Shown here in pieces: positions 25,287 through 34,698 of a stretch of DNA of 64,000 nucleotides. The translations under genes were made by a program, and so were the position numbers. Source of the stretch: Marmoricola endophyticus (GTDB lineage Bacteria > Actinomycetota > Actinomycetes > Propionibacteriales > Nocardioidaceae). Numbering within the stretch: position 1 is the stretch's first letter; each line of letters begins with the position of its first letter. The stretch is from positions 1,602,861 to 1,666,860 of the forward strand of contig NZ_BMKQ01000001.1 in the NCBI RefSeq assembly GCF_014644415.1. Reading direction: 5' to 3'. The notes beneath the pieces are model-generated. The model was not told the DNA's origin. It searched no databases and saw only the letters and a list, made by a program, of their open reading frames with translations.

Positions 25287-25849
25287 CACCGGACCTCGGG
25301 TTCCTCGGCCTGCTCGCGCTGACCGGGGTCGTGCTGTTCGGGGCCGTCGTCCCGATCGTCCCGACCGGCGCCGCCGTCGCGGCGTCGGCCGTGCTCGCCC
25401 GCGCCGAGCACCCGTGGGAGCTGGTCCTCGTGGTCGGCTTCGGCGGCCTGGGCGCCTACCTCGGCGACCTGGTGATGTACGCGATCCTCCGCGCCGCCGG
25501 CGCTCCGCTCGCACAGCGGATCGGCTGGCTCCACGCCGACGACCCCGACGGCGCGCTGCAGCGGCTGCGCCACGGGATCGAGGAGCACGAGGTCCGCTCG
25601 CTGCTGCTCTCGCGGCTGATCCCGGCCGGCCGGATCCCGGTCCTGCTCGCCGCCGCGCTCGGCGGCTACCCCTGGGGCCGCTTCGTCACCGCCAACATCG
25701 GGGCCGCCCTGCTGTGGGCGGTGATGTACTCCCTCATCGGCATCCTCGGCAACACGATCATCCCCGACACCCGCCTCGCCCTCGGCGCCGTCGTGCTCGT
25801 GGCCGTCCTCGTCTCGGTGGTCCTCCCCCGGCTCACCCCCAAGCGGTAG
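25283..25849 (+). CDS. DedA/VTT family membrane protein
   Basis: 188 residues with about five hydrophobic segments. The conserved FGGLGAYLGDLVMY and RLIPAGRIPVLLAAALGG segments (with the basic residue after the membrane-embedded loop) identify the SNARE-associated/VTT family, which includes undecaprenyl-phosphate and phospholipid flippases. The ATG overlaps the upstream TGA, so it is coupled to the MBL-fold gene. Its TAG stop lies inside the left arm of an inverted repeat. Confidence 0.85.
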   Translation: MTPDLGFLGLLALTGVVLFGAVVPIVPTGAAVAASAVLARAEHPWELVLVVGFGGLGAYLGDLVMYAILRAAGAPLAQRIGWLHADDPDGALQRLRHGIEEHEVRSLLLSRLIPAGRIPVLLAAALGGYPWGRFVTANIGAALLWAVMYSLIGILGNTIIPDTRLALGAVVLVAVLVSVVLPRLTPKR

Positions 25850-25996
25850 TCCCTGACGTTCGTGCGCTCAGTCGAGCGCCACGACCACCCGAACGTCCTG
25901 CAGCGCGCCGATGTCGTACGACGAGCTGGACGCGACGCTGCAGGACGTACGAGTGGTTCGCTGTCCGATTCGTCTGCGCGAACGTCAGGGACTACC
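25845..25996. repeat. 152-bp inverted-repeat element with 18-bp perfect ends
   Basis: The first 18 bases (25845-25862) are the exact reverse complement of 25979-25996. Inside these, the arms continue to pair imperfectly for about 56 positions without length change, with a second perfect block CGTCCTGCAGCG/CGCTGCAGGACG. The middle holds TCGTACGA. It fills the space between convergent genes and contributes the stop codon of the DedA-like gene. It could be a MITE-like element or a large bidirectional transcription terminator; there is no transposase nearby. Confidence 0.75.
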
Positions 25997-25999
25997 CAC

Positions 26000-27226
26000 T
26001 CAGCCGGCGCGGACTCCTGCCAGGAACGCCGCGATCCGCTCGATGGCCTCCTCGAGCACCTCGACGCTCGGGAGGGTGACCAGGCGGAAGTGGTCCGGGG
26101 TCGGCCAGTTGAAGCCGGTGCCGTGGGTGACGAGGATCTTCTTCGCGCGCAGCAGCTCGATCACCAGCGACTCGTCGTCCTCGACGGGGTAGACCTCGGG
26201 GTCCAGCCGTGGGAAGCAGTACAGCGCGCCGCTGGCCTTGACCGAGGAGACCCCCGGGATCTCGTTCAGCATCCGGTGCGCCAGGTCGCGCTGCTCCAGC
26301 AGCCGGCCGCCAGGCAGGATCAGCTCGTCGATGCTCTGGTAGCCGCCGAGCGCCGTCTGGATCGCGTGCTGCGCGGGCACGTTGGCGCACATCCGCATGT
26401 TGGAGAGCAGCGTCAGGCCCTCGAGGAAGTCGGCGGCCCGCTCCTTCGGTCCGCTGACCATCACCCACCCGGACCGGAAGCCGGCCACCCGGTACGCCTT
26501 GGAGAGCCCCGAGAACGTCAGGCACAGCACGTCGTCGCCGGTGTACGCCGCGGCGTGGTGGTGCACGGCGTCGTCGTACAGGATCTTCTCGTAGATCTCG
26601 TCGGCGAAGACGACCAGGTCGTGACGCCGTGCCACGTCGACGAGAGCCTTGACCACGGACTCGGAGTACACGGCGCCGGTCGGGTTGTTCGGGTTGATGA
26701 TCACCAGCGCCCGTGTGTCCTCGGTGATCTTGGCCTCGATGTCGGCGAGGTCCGGCGCCCAGTCGGCCTCCTCGTCGCACGCGTAGTGCACCGGCCTCCC
26801 GCCGGACAGGGTCACCGCACCGGTCCACAGCGGGTAGTCCGGCGCCGGCACCAGGATCTCGTTGCCGTCGTCGACGAAGGCCTGCAGCACCATCGAGATC
26901 AGCTCGGAGACGCCGTTGCCGATGAACACGTCGTCGACGTACGTCTCCTGCAGGCCGCGGGACTGGTAGTAGTTCGCGACCGCGGTCCGCGCGGAGTAGA
27001 TGCCGCGCGAGTCGGAGTAGCCCTGCGCCTGCGGCAGGTTGTGCACCATGTCCTGCAGGATCGTCTCGGGCGCCTCGAAGCCGAACGGCGCCGGGTTGCC
27101 GATGTTCAGCTTCAGGATCCGGTGCCCCTCGGCCTCCAGCCGCTGCGCCTCGACCAGGATCGGTCCGCGGACGTCGTAGCGGACGTCCTGGAGCTTGCGG
27201 GACTGCGTGATCGGGCGCGGGGTCAT
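26000..27226 (-). CDS. alanine-type pyridoxal-phosphate aminotransferase
   Basis: 408-residue fold-type I aminotransferase. The Schiff-base lysine is K243 in TFSGLSKAYRVAGFRSGW; NPNNPTG, FADEIYEK and the C-terminal FRLVTLPS are also present. The whole pattern (NIGNPAPFGFEAP, GYSDSRGIYSAR) matches the AlaA/alanine transaminase branch, which interconverts pyruvate/glutamate and alanine/2-oxoglutarate. ATG start with GAGAGGA upstream. It ends 4 bases from the inverted-repeat element. Confidence 0.9.
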   Translation of the reverse strand: MTPRPITQSRKLQDVRYDVRGPILVEAQRLEAEGHRILKLNIGNPAPFGFEAPETILQDMVHNLPQAQGYSDSRGIYSARTAVANYYQSRGLQETYVDDVFIGNGVSELISMVLQAFVDDGNEILVPAPDYPLWTGAVTLSGGRPVHYACDEEADWAPDLADIEAKITEDTRALVIINPNNPTGAVYSESVVKALVDVARRHDLVVFADEIYEKILYDDAVHHHAAAYTGDDVLCLTFSGLSKAYRVAGFRSGWVMVSGPKERAADFLEGLTLLSNMRMCANVPAQHAIQTALGGYQSIDELILPGGRLLEQRDLAHRMLNEIPGVSSVKASGALYCFPRLDPEVYPVEDDESLVIELLRAKKILVTHGTGFNWPTPDHFRLVTLPSVEVLEEAIERIAAFLAGVRAG

Positions 27227-27279
27227 CCTCGGATCCTCTCAGTGGTTCTCGGGGTTTTCTCGGTGGTGGGTCTGCGGCC

Positions 27280-29022
27280 TCAGCGGGCCCGCTCGACACG
27301 GGTCTCGTCCCACACGGGGACGTCGGACTCCCTCACGGTCCCGTCGGAGCCGAGGACGAGGAAGCGGTCGAAGCCGCGGGCGAACCAGCGGTCGTGGGTC
27401 ACGGCCAGCACCGTGCCGTCGTACGCCGCCAGGCCGGCCTCGAGCGCCTCGGCGGACTCGACGTCGAGGTTGTCGGTCGGCTCGTCCAGCAGCAGCAGCG
27501 TGGCCCCGGAGAGCTCGAGCAGCAGGATCTGGAACCGGGCCTGCTGGCCGCCGGAGAGCCGCTCGAAGCGCTGCTCCGCGGCGGGTGCGAGCTCGTAGCG
27601 GTCCAGCACGCGTGCGGCGTGCTCGCGCCCCATCCCCCGGCGTCCGGATCCGTCCGGCCCGGTCTCGCCTCGGTGCAGGATCTCGACCAGGGTCCGCCCC
27701 ACCAGCTCGGGGTGGGCGTGCGTCTGCACGAACCAGCCGGGACGGACGCGGGCGCCGAGCCTGGCCCGGCCAGTGTGGGCCACCGGCTCGACGACCCGGT
27801 CGCCGAGCGGGCGGTTCTCAGGCTCGGGGTCCGAGCCGCCGGCCGCCAGCAGCCGCAGCAGGTGGGACTTGCCCGAGCCGTTCGAGCCGAGGACGGCGAC
27901 CCGCTCGCCGTACCAGACCTCGAGGTCGAAGGGCCGCATGATCTCGACACGCTCGGTCGTTCCTCCCTCGCTGCTCGATCCACGCAGGTACATCCCCAGG
28001 TCCTCGCAGACGACCGCACGCTTGCCCGTACGCCCACCGGTCAGCCGCATCGTCACCTGCTGCTCGCGAGGCACCGCCTGCGGTGGACCGGCCTCCTCGA
28101 ACTTCCGCAGCCGGGTCTGCGCGGCCTTGTACTGCGCGGCCAGGCCGTCGTTGAACTCGGCCTTCACCTTGTAGCGCAGCACCAGCGCCTTGAGCTTGAC
28201 GTGCTCCTCGTCCCAGCGTCGGGCCAGCTCCTCGAAGCGCTCGAAGCGCGCCCGGCGCGCCTCGTGGTACGACGCGAAGCCGCCGGGGTGGGTCCACACG
28301 GTGTTCCCTGCTGCCCCCAGCTCGACCGTGACCACCCGGGTCGCGGTGTTCGCCAGCAGCTCACGGTCGTGGCTGACCATCAGCACCGTCTTCGGCGAGC
28401 CGGCGATCCGCCGCTCGAGCCACTGCTTGCCGGGCACGTCGAGGAAGTTGTCCGGCTCGTCGAGCAGGAGCACCTGGTCGGGACCGGCGAGGAGGTACTC
28501 CAGCACCAGCCGCTTCTGCTCCCCGCCCGAGAGGGTCGACAGGTCACGGTGCTTGACCCGGTCGTACCCGACGCCGAGGGCCGCGGTGCAGCACACGTCC
28601 CAGACCACCTCGATGTCGTAGCCGCCGGCGTCGGCCAGCTCCCCCAGCGCGGTCGCGTAGCGCATCTGCGTGGGCTCGTCGTCGTGCTCCATGAGCAGCA
28701 GCTCGCACGCGTCGACCTCGGCGACGGCCGCACGTACCCGCGGCGGCGCCACGGACAGCAGCAGCTCGGCCACGCTCGTGGCACCCGCTGCGACCATCTG
28801 CCGCATCACGCCCAGGCCGCCGCTGCGCGTCACGACGCCGGCATGGGGGTCGGACTCACCGCTGACGATCCGCAGGAGGGTCGACTTGCCGGCGCCGTTC
28901 GCGCCGACCAGCGCGACCTTGGCACCCTCCCCGACCCGGAAGGAGACGTCGTCGAGGAGCACCCGGCCGTCGGGGAGCTCGAAGCGCACCCCCGCGACGT
29001 CGACGTGTCCCACGCGCACCAT
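27280..29022 (-). CDS. ABC-F family ATP-binding protein
   Basis: 580 residues with two ABC ATPase domains and no membrane segment, as in ABC-F translation factors. Domain 1 has Walker A GANGAGKST (40-48), signature LSGGE and Walker B LLLDEP. The inter-domain linker (about 245-330) is basic and helical. Domain 2 has a Walker A reading GSNGSGKSH, with His in place of Ser/Thr, then LSGGQ and LLLDEPTDNLD. ABC-F proteins act at the ribosomal E site and some give antibiotic resistance. The exact role here is unknown. Confidence 0.87.
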   Translation of the reverse strand: MVRVGHVDVAGVRFELPDGRVLLDDVSFRVGEGAKVALVGANGAGKSTLLRIVSGESDPHAGVVTRSGGLGVMRQMVAAGATSVAELLLSVAPPRVRAAVAEVDACELLLMEHDDEPTQMRYATALGELADAGGYDIEVVWDVCCTAALGVGYDRVKHRDLSTLSGGEQKRLVLEYLLAGPDQVLLLDEPDNFLDVPGKQWLERRIAGSPKTVLMVSHDRELLANTATRVVTVELGAAGNTVWTHPGGFASYHEARRARFERFEELARRWDEEHVKLKALVLRYKVKAEFNDGLAAQYKAAQTRLRKFEEAGPPQAVPREQQVTMRLTGGRTGKRAVVCEDLGMYLRGSSSEGGTTERVEIMRPFDLEVWYGERVAVLGSNGSGKSHLLRLLAAGGSDPEPENRPLGDRVVEPVAHTGRARLGARVRPGWFVQTHAHPELVGRTLVEILHRGETGPDGSGRRGMGREHAARVLDRYELAPAAEQRFERLSGGQQARFQILLLELSGATLLLLDEPTDNLDVESAEALEAGLAAYDGTVLAVTHDRWFARGFDRFLVLGSDGTVRESDVPVWDETRVERAR

Positions 29023-29073
29023 CGTGCCCGCCGGCGGCGTCGGCTGCCCACCGGGTTTCCCGGCGAGCCGTCA

Positions 29074-29079
29074 TAGGCT
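29074..29079 (+). promoter_or_regulatory. -10 element of a leaderless promoter (TAGGCT)
   Basis: TAGGCT is followed by 7 bases and the GTG at 29087; there is no Shine-Dalgarno sequence. It lies in the 64-base divergent space with the ABC-F gene. Confidence 0.55.
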
Positions 29080-29086
29080 GAGCGCC

Positions 29087-29938
29087 GTGCAGCTGACCTC
29101 GATCCGGCGCTACCCCGTGAAGTCGATGCGCGGCGCCGACCTGGACACGGCCGCCGTCGAGCCCTGGGGTCTCGCCGACGACCGGCGCTGGATGGTGGTC
29201 GACGAGGACGGCCGCTTCGTGACGGCCCGTGAGCTGCCCCGGCTGCTGCTGGTCACGCCGACGGTCACCGCCGGGGGGCTGTGCCTGGACGCGGCCGACG
29301 CGCCCCCTCTCGAGGTCGCCCGACCGGCCGACGGAGGCAGGACCGTCACCGTGTGGCGCTCGACCTTCGAGGCGTACGACGCCGGGCCGGCCGCCGCGGC
29401 ATGGCTCAGCGACCTGCTGGGGCGTCCGCTGCGCCTGGTCCACCTGGCCGATCCGACCGTACGAGCCAGCGACCCGGCGTACTCCCGCGAGGGCGACGTG
29501 GTCTCGCTCGCCGACGGCTACCCGCTGCTGCTGGCCACCGAGGCCTCCCTCGGCGCGCTGAACGACACGGTCCTGGAGAGCTCTGGCGGAGCCGCCGACC
29601 CGCTGCCGATGACGCGCTTTCGTCCCAACGTCGTGGTCGGCGGCAGCGCGCCGTGGACGGAGGACGACTGGCGCCGGGTACGGATCGGGGAGGCGACCTT
29701 CCGCGTCGTCAAGGGCTGCGCACGCTGCGTGATGACCACCAAGGACCCCGAGACCGCCGAGGGTGGCAAGGAGCCGCTGGCCTCCCTGGCCAGGACCCGG
29801 CGCTGGGACGGCCAGACCTGGTTCGGCGTCAACCTGGTCCCCGACGCGCTCGACCCCGCCCACCGTCCGCTGCTGCGGGCCGGTGACGGGGTCGAGGTGC
29901 TGGACGTGGTCGAGCCGGGTGGCGGTCCGATCCGCTAG
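29087..29938 (+). CDS. MOSC domain protein
   Basis: 283 residues. The N-terminal beta-barrel (SIRRYPVKSMRG, the PVKS motif, then WGLADDRRWMVVDEDG) and the C-terminal MOSC domain with the conserved cysteine in VVKGCARCVMTT place it with YcbX/mARC-type molybdenum-cofactor proteins, which reduce N-hydroxylated compounds. The start codon is set by the -10 box. No Moco biosynthesis gene is adjacent. Confidence 0.88.
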   Translation: MQLTSIRRYPVKSMRGADLDTAAVEPWGLADDRRWMVVDEDGRFVTARELPRLLLVTPTVTAGGLCLDAADAPPLEVARPADGGRTVTVWRSTFEAYDAGPAAAAWLSDLLGRPLRLVHLADPTVRASDPAYSREGDVVSLADGYPLLLATEASLGALNDTVLESSGGAADPLPMTRFRPNVVVGGSAPWTEDDWRRVRIGEATFRVVKGCARCVMTTKDPETAEGGKEPLASLARTRRWDGQTWFGVNLVPDALDPAHRPLLRAGDGVEVLDVVEPGGGPIR

Positions 29939-30003
29939 CGCGCAACGCCGTCGGCAAGGTCTCGACGAGCTCGACCACCGTGCTCACCGGCAGCCGATCC
30001 GAC

Positions 30004-30489
30004 TCAGTTCTGCAGGTCGTTGGCGAAGTCTCGCGAGCACTGGTCGCGGTCCGCCTGGGTCTGCGCGTTGTTCACGCAGTCCTGGAGGTTCTTGCCGGAG
30101 TCGCTGTTCACGAAGAGCACGCCCACGACGATCACGCCGATCGAGATCAGCGCCCCGATCACGCCCAGGACGATGCCGGTGATGGCGATGCCCCGCCCGG
30201 TGGCGACGCCTCGCTTTGCTCGGCCGGAGGCCACGATCCCCAGGATCAGCGCCACGAGGCCGAGCAGGATCCCGCCGACGACGGTCAGGGAGAGCAGCAG
30301 CGCGAGGATGCCCAGCACGAGTGCGCCGATGGCGAGGCCGGACCCGCCCTTCGGCTGGGCCGGCGGGTAGCCCTGCCCCGGTGCGGGCGGCGGGTACGAC
30401 TGGCCGGGCTCGACCGGCTGGTCGCCGTACGACGGCGGCTGCTGGCCGTAGGGGTTGTTCTCGGGCGGGGGCGGCGGGCTCTGCGACAT
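30004..30489 (-). CDS. DUF4190 small membrane protein
   Basis: 161 residues, ATG with AGGAG six bases upstream. Residues 1-48 are Pro/Gln/Tyr-rich and disordered (PPPPPENNPYGQQPP). Two hydrophobic segments follow at about 50-85 and 95-125, with a Lys/Arg-rich loop between them, the DUF4190 pattern. A short C-terminal tail with two Cys (NLQDCVNN, RDQCSRD) probably lies outside the membrane, where the pair could form a disulfide. The function of the family is unknown. Confidence 0.8.
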   Translation of the reverse strand: MSQSPPPPPENNPYGQQPPSYGDQPVEPGQSYPPPAPGQGYPPAQPKGGSGLAIGALVLGILALLLSLTVVGGILLGLVALILGIVASGRAKRGVATGRGIAITGIVLGVIGALISIGVIVVGVLFVNSDSGKNLQDCVNNAQTQADRDQCSRDFANDLQN

Positions 30490-30623
30490 GGTGCGCTCCT
30501 CTGAGGCGGATCTGTCGGTTTCGGTCGGGTTCGGTCCGTCTGGGCCGGAGCGTATCCGTAAACGCCGCCATCCGTCCCGTCCGACGTGCCGGACCTCGGC
30601 GCGAGGTGGCACCATCGCGACCC

Positions 30624-31166
30624 GTGCCGGTGAACCTCTACCTCGACGTCGACGGCGTGCTCAACGCCGTCAGCCTCGACACGCCCGACTGGGGTTGGCC
30701 GGACGCGCAGCTGAGCACGGTCAACGGCTACCCGATCCGGTGGTCGACGACGATGGTCGCCCGCCTGAACCGGCTGGTCGCACGCGAGGAGGTCACGGCG
30801 TACTGGCTGACCACCTGGGGCTCCGACGCCGCGGAGCTGCTCGCGCCGGCGCTCGGGCTGGACGCCACCGGCTGGAGCGTCCTCGGCGAGGAGGACCGGG
30901 AGCGGGCGATCGACACCCTCGCCCTCTCCGGGACCGCCGGCTGGTGGAAGCTGCAGGCGGTCCGGTCCCACCTGGCGCCCGGTACACCCGCGATCTGGGT
31001 CGACGACGACCTGGACCGCGACCCCTCCGCCGTGCGGTGGGCGTACGAGCAGCCGGGCCTGCTGCCCCTCTCGCCGTCGACGTCGCTCGCGCTCACCCCC
31101 GCCGACCTGGCCGCGATGGAGGCGCACGTGGACCGCGTCGGCGGTGTGGGAGCGTCGTCCCCGTGA
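30624..31166 (+). CDS. HAD-like protein (Swiss-Army-Knife RNA repair HAD type)
   Basis: 180 residues; GTG 30624 or the in-frame GTG 30630. HAD motif I LYLDVDGVLNAV is at the N-terminus, then LTTWGSDAAELL and PAIWVDDDLDRD (motif IV), with almost no cap domain. This compact pattern is found in stand-alone HADs related to those of RNA-repair proteins; the substrate is unknown. Its stop overlaps the next start (GTGA). Confidence 0.75.
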   Translation: MPVNLYLDVDGVLNAVSLDTPDWGWPDAQLSTVNGYPIRWSTTMVARLNRLVAREEVTAYWLTTWGSDAAELLAPALGLDATGWSVLGEEDRERAIDTLALSGTAGWWKLQAVRSHLAPGTPAIWVDDDLDRDPSAVRWAYEQPGLLPLSPSTSLALTPADLAAMEAHVDRVGGVGASSP

Positions 31167-31450
31167 TCCGCAACGTCGTGATGGGTCGAGTACGCCCCGG
31201 GGCCGAGGCCGCGCTCGAGGACGGCCTGGCCGGCATCGCCGCGCTCGACCTGCCCGGGATGCTGGCCAACCACGTCGGCCGCGACGCCGGGCTGCGTGCC
31301 GGCGGGTGGGACTTCGCGATCACCAACGACTGGACGGACGGCGCGGCCTACCAGGCCTACGACGTCGATCCCGAGCACAACGTGCACCGCGCGAGCGTCG
31401 TGGAGGCCTGCGAGCAGGTCGCCCGGGTGCAGTTCGAGATCCCGGGCTGA
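31163..31450 (+). CDS. Dabb (stress-responsive A/B barrel) domain protein
   Basis: 95 residues covering a single dimeric alpha/beta barrel domain. The pattern VIRNVVMGRVRPGA, an Asn-His near the middle (MLANHVGRD), DFAITNDWTDGAAYQAYDVDPEHN and a final VQFEI strand match Dabb proteins. It is coupled by GTGA overlap to the HAD-like gene. The family includes small enzymes and stress proteins of mostly unknown role. Confidence 0.82.
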   Translation: MIRNVVMGRVRPGAEAALEDGLAGIAALDLPGMLANHVGRDAGLRAGGWDFAITNDWTDGAAYQAYDVDPEHNVHRASVVEACEQVARVQFEIPG

Positions 31451-31454
31451 GCGC

Positions 31455-32060
31455 TCACCCGCGGCGCGCCTCCAGCACCCGGAAGCCCTTCGCGCTGGCC
31501 AGCCTCGTCGTCGGCCACCCCTGGTCGCCCAGCCACCCGGCCAGCGAGTCCGCGCCCAGGTTCTTGCCGACCACCAGCACGGCGCGCCCGCCCTCGGCCA
31601 GGCTCGGGAGCCAGCCGAGCAGGAGGGCGTGCAGCGCCTGCTTGCCGATCCGGATCGGGGGGTTGGACCAGATCTCGTCGTACGCCGTCTCGGGCGGCGG
31701 CATCTGCGTGGCGTCGACCGTACGAGCGGCGTAGCGCTCGTCCACGCCGAGGGAGCGTGCGTTCTCGTTGGCCAGCCGCACCGCCCGCTCGTTGACGTCG
31801 ACCCCGTCGACCCGTGCGCCGGCCTGTGCCACCGCGATGGCGAGGCCGATGACGCCGTACCCGCAGCCGAGGTCGAGCACCCGTCCGGGCGCCGGCGGCT
31901 CGGTCTCGCGCAGCAGCACCGCGGTGCCGATGTCCACCCGGCCCCGGGCGAAGACGCCGGACCCGGACTGCAGGGCCAGGTCGTGGCCCCACACCGTCGC
32001 CTCGACCCGCGCCCGCTCGAAGGCCACCGACGGGTCGGCGGAGAAGTAGTGCTCGCTCAC
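31455..32060 (-). CDS. RsmC-like class I methyltransferase
   Basis: 201 residues. SAM motif [13 protein letters not shown] and motif [10 protein letters not shown] (the N-P-P-[IF] of N-methyltransferases acting on guanine/adenine) match the MTS (RsmC/RlmG) domain. It is the size of the C-terminal catalytic half only, as is common for actinobacterial homologues. The GTG start overlaps the truA stop, linking it to RNA modification. The likely target is an rRNA guanine; this is inferred. Confidence 0.85.
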   Translation of the reverse strand: MSEHYFSADPSVAFERARVEATVWGHDLALQSGSGVFARGRVDIGTAVLLRETEPPAPGRVLDLGCGYGVIGLAIAVAQAGARVDGVDVNERAVRLANENARSLGVDERYAARTVDATQMPPPETAYDEIWSNPPIRIGKQALHALLLGWLPSLAEGGRAVLVVGKNLGADSLAGWLGDQGWPTTRLASAKGFRVLEARRG

Positions 32061-32908
32061 GCCTCGCCTCCAGGCTGCAGCGTCAGGGTCCGGACGACCC
32101 GTGCGCGGTCGGCCTGCGCGGCGAGGGCGTCGTCGGCGGGGTAGCCGACCTCCTCGAGGACCAGCCCGTGCGCAGGCATCACGAGCACGCCGCCGTCGCG
32201 CTCGCCGCGAGCGAGGACGTCGGCGGGCCACGAGGTCCCCCGGCGCCCCTCCCCCACGGCGACCAGCGCGCCCATCAGCGAGCGCACCATCGAGTGGCAG
32301 AACGCGTCGGCGCGCACCTCGGCGACCAGGATCCCGTTCAGGTGCCGGGAGCACTCGACGCCGATGAGCGTACGGACGGTGCTCGCGCCCTCGCGCCGCT
32401 TGCAGTACGCGGCGAAGTCACGCTCGCCCACGAGCAGGCGCCCCGCCTCGCTCATCCGCGCCTCGTCCAGCGGGCGTCCCCACGCGGTCACGTGCCCACG
32501 GGAGAGCGGGTCGACCAGCTCGGGGCGGTCGGCCAGGCGGTAGGCGTAGCGCCGCCACAGCGCCGAGAAGCGGGCGTCGAACCCCGGTGCCGCCTCCCGC
32601 ACGCCGTGGACCCGGACGTCTGCGGGCAGGACGCCGTTGAGCCGGCGCAGCAGCGTCTGCTCGACCGGCCGGTCGGCGTGCCCCCGGCTCGCCGCCACCG
32701 CGGCGGGGTCGACGTCGACGTGGAGGACCTGGCCACGGGCGTGCACGCCGGTGTCGGTACGCCCGGCCACGGTCACCTGGGGCGGGTCGGAGCGCAGCAC
32801 CGTCGCGAGGGCCGCCTCGATCTCCCCCTGCACCGTCCGCAGGCCGGGCTGGGACGCCCAGCCGTGGAAGGCGCGGCCGTCGTACCCGAGATCGATCCGC
32901 AGCCGCAC
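32057..32908 (-). CDS. truA: tRNA pseudouridine(38-40) synthase TruA
   Basis: 283 residues. The catalytic Asp is D52 in [22 protein letters not shown] at the N-terminus and [14 protein letters not shown] in the second half are family motifs. It makes pseudouridine in the anticodon stem-loop. The GTG start has GAGGA upstream. In many actinobacteria truA follows rplQ directly. Here a plus-strand flavoprotein gene lies between them. Confidence 0.93.
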   Translation of the reverse strand: MRLRIDLGYDGRAFHGWASQPGLRTVQGEIEAALATVLRSDPPQVTVAGRTDTGVHARGQVLHVDVDPAAVAASRGHADRPVEQTLLRRLNGVLPADVRVHGVREAAPGFDARFSALWRRYAYRLADRPELVDPLSRGHVTAWGRPLDEARMSEAGRLLVGERDFAAYCKRREGASTVRTLIGVECSRHLNGILVAEVRADAFCHSMVRSLMGALVAVGEGRRGTSWPADVLARGERDGGVLVMPAHGLVLEEVGYPADDALAAQADRARVVRTLTLQPGGEA

Positions 32909-32945
32909 CGCGTCATCCTCGCACCGCGGGGAGGATGATGGCGAC

Positions 32946-34640
32946 GTGCCCGATCCCGTGATCGCCCTCTGCGCGCCGTACCACCACGACGTCCTGGAGA
33001 CCCAGTTCGCCCGTTACGCCGCGGAGTACGACGTCCGCTGCCACCGCAGCGCGGCGGCGATGACCGCCGACCTGCAGGAGGTCCGGGCCGCTGGCGGCCG
33101 GGTCGCCCTGCTCGTCACCGAGTCGGTGCTGCCCGACGAGCCGTTCTACGAGGCCGTCCGCGACTGGCGCGCCGTGGTGCCGACCGCGCGACGGGTCGTC
33201 GCCGCGCACTGGGACCACTTCCTGCGTCAGTCCGACGAGCTGCGACCGGGCCTCGCGCTGGGCAAGTACGACGCCTACCTGCTGCTCCCCCGCGGCGCAC
33301 GGGACGAGGAGTTCCACACCGCGATCACCGAGCTGCTCTCGGACTGGGGCGCCACGGTCGCCGACCCCGAGGTCGTCACGGCGAAGATCGTGACGGACGG
33401 CGACGACCCGCTGGCCGTCGGCATCAAGGACTTCTTCGACCGGATGGGGCTGCCGGCGCGCACGTACCCGCCGGGATCGGAGGTCGGCCGGCACGTGCTC
33501 GCCCGCCTGACGGAGGAGAGCGGCGAGCGGCCCGCCCTGCCGGTGGTGGCCACCGCCCAGGGCGACGTCGCCGCGGTGACGTCGGTGCGCGAGGTGGCGC
33601 GCCGCGTCCACGGCTCCAGCCCGTCGCACGCCGTGATCGACCGACCCGGCGAGACGGTCGACGTGGCGGTGGTGGGCACCGGGCCGGCCGGACTCGCGGC
33701 GGCGGTGTACGCCTCCTCGGAGGGGCTGAGCACCGTCGCCTTCGAGGCCGAGGCCGTCGGTGGTCAGGCCGGTACGAGCTCGATGATCCGCAACTACCTC
33801 GGCTTCCCCCGTGGGATCTCCGGCATGCGGCTGGCGCAGCGCTCACGCAACCAGGCGATGCGCTTCGGCACCCGCTTCCTCACCGGCTGGTCGGTCGAGG
33901 GCCTGGTCCCGGGGCACGACGGCGCGCCGCACCGGATCCGCACCGAGGACGGCGAGGTCGCCGCCCGAGCGGTCGTCGTGGCCACGGGGGTGGCGTACCG
34001 CCGCCTCGGCATCGACAGCGTGGAGGACCGGGTCGGCCTCGGCGTGCACTACGGCGCCGCCGTGAGCGCCGCCCGGGAGACCGAGGGTCGCGACGTGTAC
34101 GTCGTCGGCGGCGGCAACTCCGCCGGTCAGGCCGCGGTGCACCTGTCGCGCTTCGCCCGCTCGGTCACCATCCTGGTCCGGCGCCGGTCCCTGAGCGAGA
34201 CGATGTCGGACTACCTGGTCCGCGAGCTGGCGTACAACGACCGGGTCGCGGTCCGTCCGTGCGCCGAGGTCGTGGAGGCCGGCGGCCAGCCCACCCTGGA
34301 GTGGATCGCCGTCGAGGACGTCGAGACGGGCGCGGTGACCCGGCACGAGGCGGCCGGACTCTTCCTCCTGCTCGGCGCGGCGCCGCACTGCGACTGGATC
34401 CCGCCGGAGGTGTGCCGCGACGCGCGCGGCTTCGTGCTCACCGGGCGAGACGTCCCCGCGGCCCTGTGGCGCGACGGGATGCCGCCGGCGGGCCTGGAGT
34501 CGGTCGTGCCGGGTGTCTTCGCCGCCGGCGACGTCCGTGCGGGCTCGATGAAGCGGGTCGCCGCCGCGGCCGGCGAGGGCGCCTCGGTCGTGCCGCTCGT
34601 CCACAACCACCTCGCCACCCTCGCGCGGGCACGTACCTGA
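32946..34640 (+). CDS. TrxR-like FAD-dependent oxidoreductase with receiver-like N-terminal domain
   Basis: 564 residues. Residues 1-130 resemble a response-regulator-like fold and about 140-220 a thioredoxin-like fold without CxxC. From about 236 follows a pyridine nucleotide-disulfide oxidoreductase domain: FAD motif [11 protein letters not shown] (243-253), [20 protein letters not shown](P)H motif [15 protein letters not shown] and the second FAD motif [16 protein letters not shown]. The redox-active CATC of true thioredoxin reductases is missing, so it cannot reduce thioredoxin the usual way. It is divergent from truA. Confidence 0.83.
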   Translation: MPDPVIALCAPYHHDVLETQFARYAAEYDVRCHRSAAAMTADLQEVRAAGGRVALLVTESVLPDEPFYEAVRDWRAVVPTARRVVAAHWDHFLRQSDELRPGLALGKYDAYLLLPRGARDEEFHTAITELLSDWGATVADPEVVTAKIVTDGDDPLAVGIKDFFDRMGLPARTYPPGSEVGRHVLARLTEESGERPALPVVATAQGDVAAVTSVREVARRVHGSSPSHAVIDRPGETVDVAVVGTGPAGLAAAVYASSEGLSTVAFEAEAVGGQAGTSSMIRNYLGFPRGISGMRLAQRSRNQAMRFGTRFLTGWSVEGLVPGHDGAPHRIRTEDGEVAARAVVVATGVAYRRLGIDSVEDRVGLGVHYGAAVSAARETEGRDVYVVGGGNSAGQAAVHLSRFARSVTILVRRRSLSETMSDYLVRELAYNDRVAVRPCAEVVEAGGQPTLEWIAVEDVETGAVTRHEAAGLFLLLGAAPHCDWIPPEVCRDARGFVLTGRDVPAALWRDGMPPAGLESVVPGVFAAGDVRAGSMKRVAAAAGEGASVVPLVHNHLATLARART

Positions 34641-34648
34641 GCAGACGC

Positions 34649-34688
34649 ACGACGGCCCGCCACCTGGGTCCAGGTGGCGGGCCGTCGT
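34649..34688. terminator. bidirectional hairpin terminator
   Basis: A perfect 19-bp stem (34649-34667 with 34670-34688) and a minimal loop lie between the convergent flavoprotein and rplQ genes. GC-rich with no clear T-run; it probably stops transcription from both sides, including the end of the ribosomal supercluster. Confidence 0.85.
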
Positions 34689-34698
34689 CCGTGCAGGC

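Noticed and set aside
34649-34688. Possible attachment site or MITE at the strong palindrome
   Set aside because: Its position between convergent genes and its compact perfect stem fit a terminator; no direct repeats flank it.
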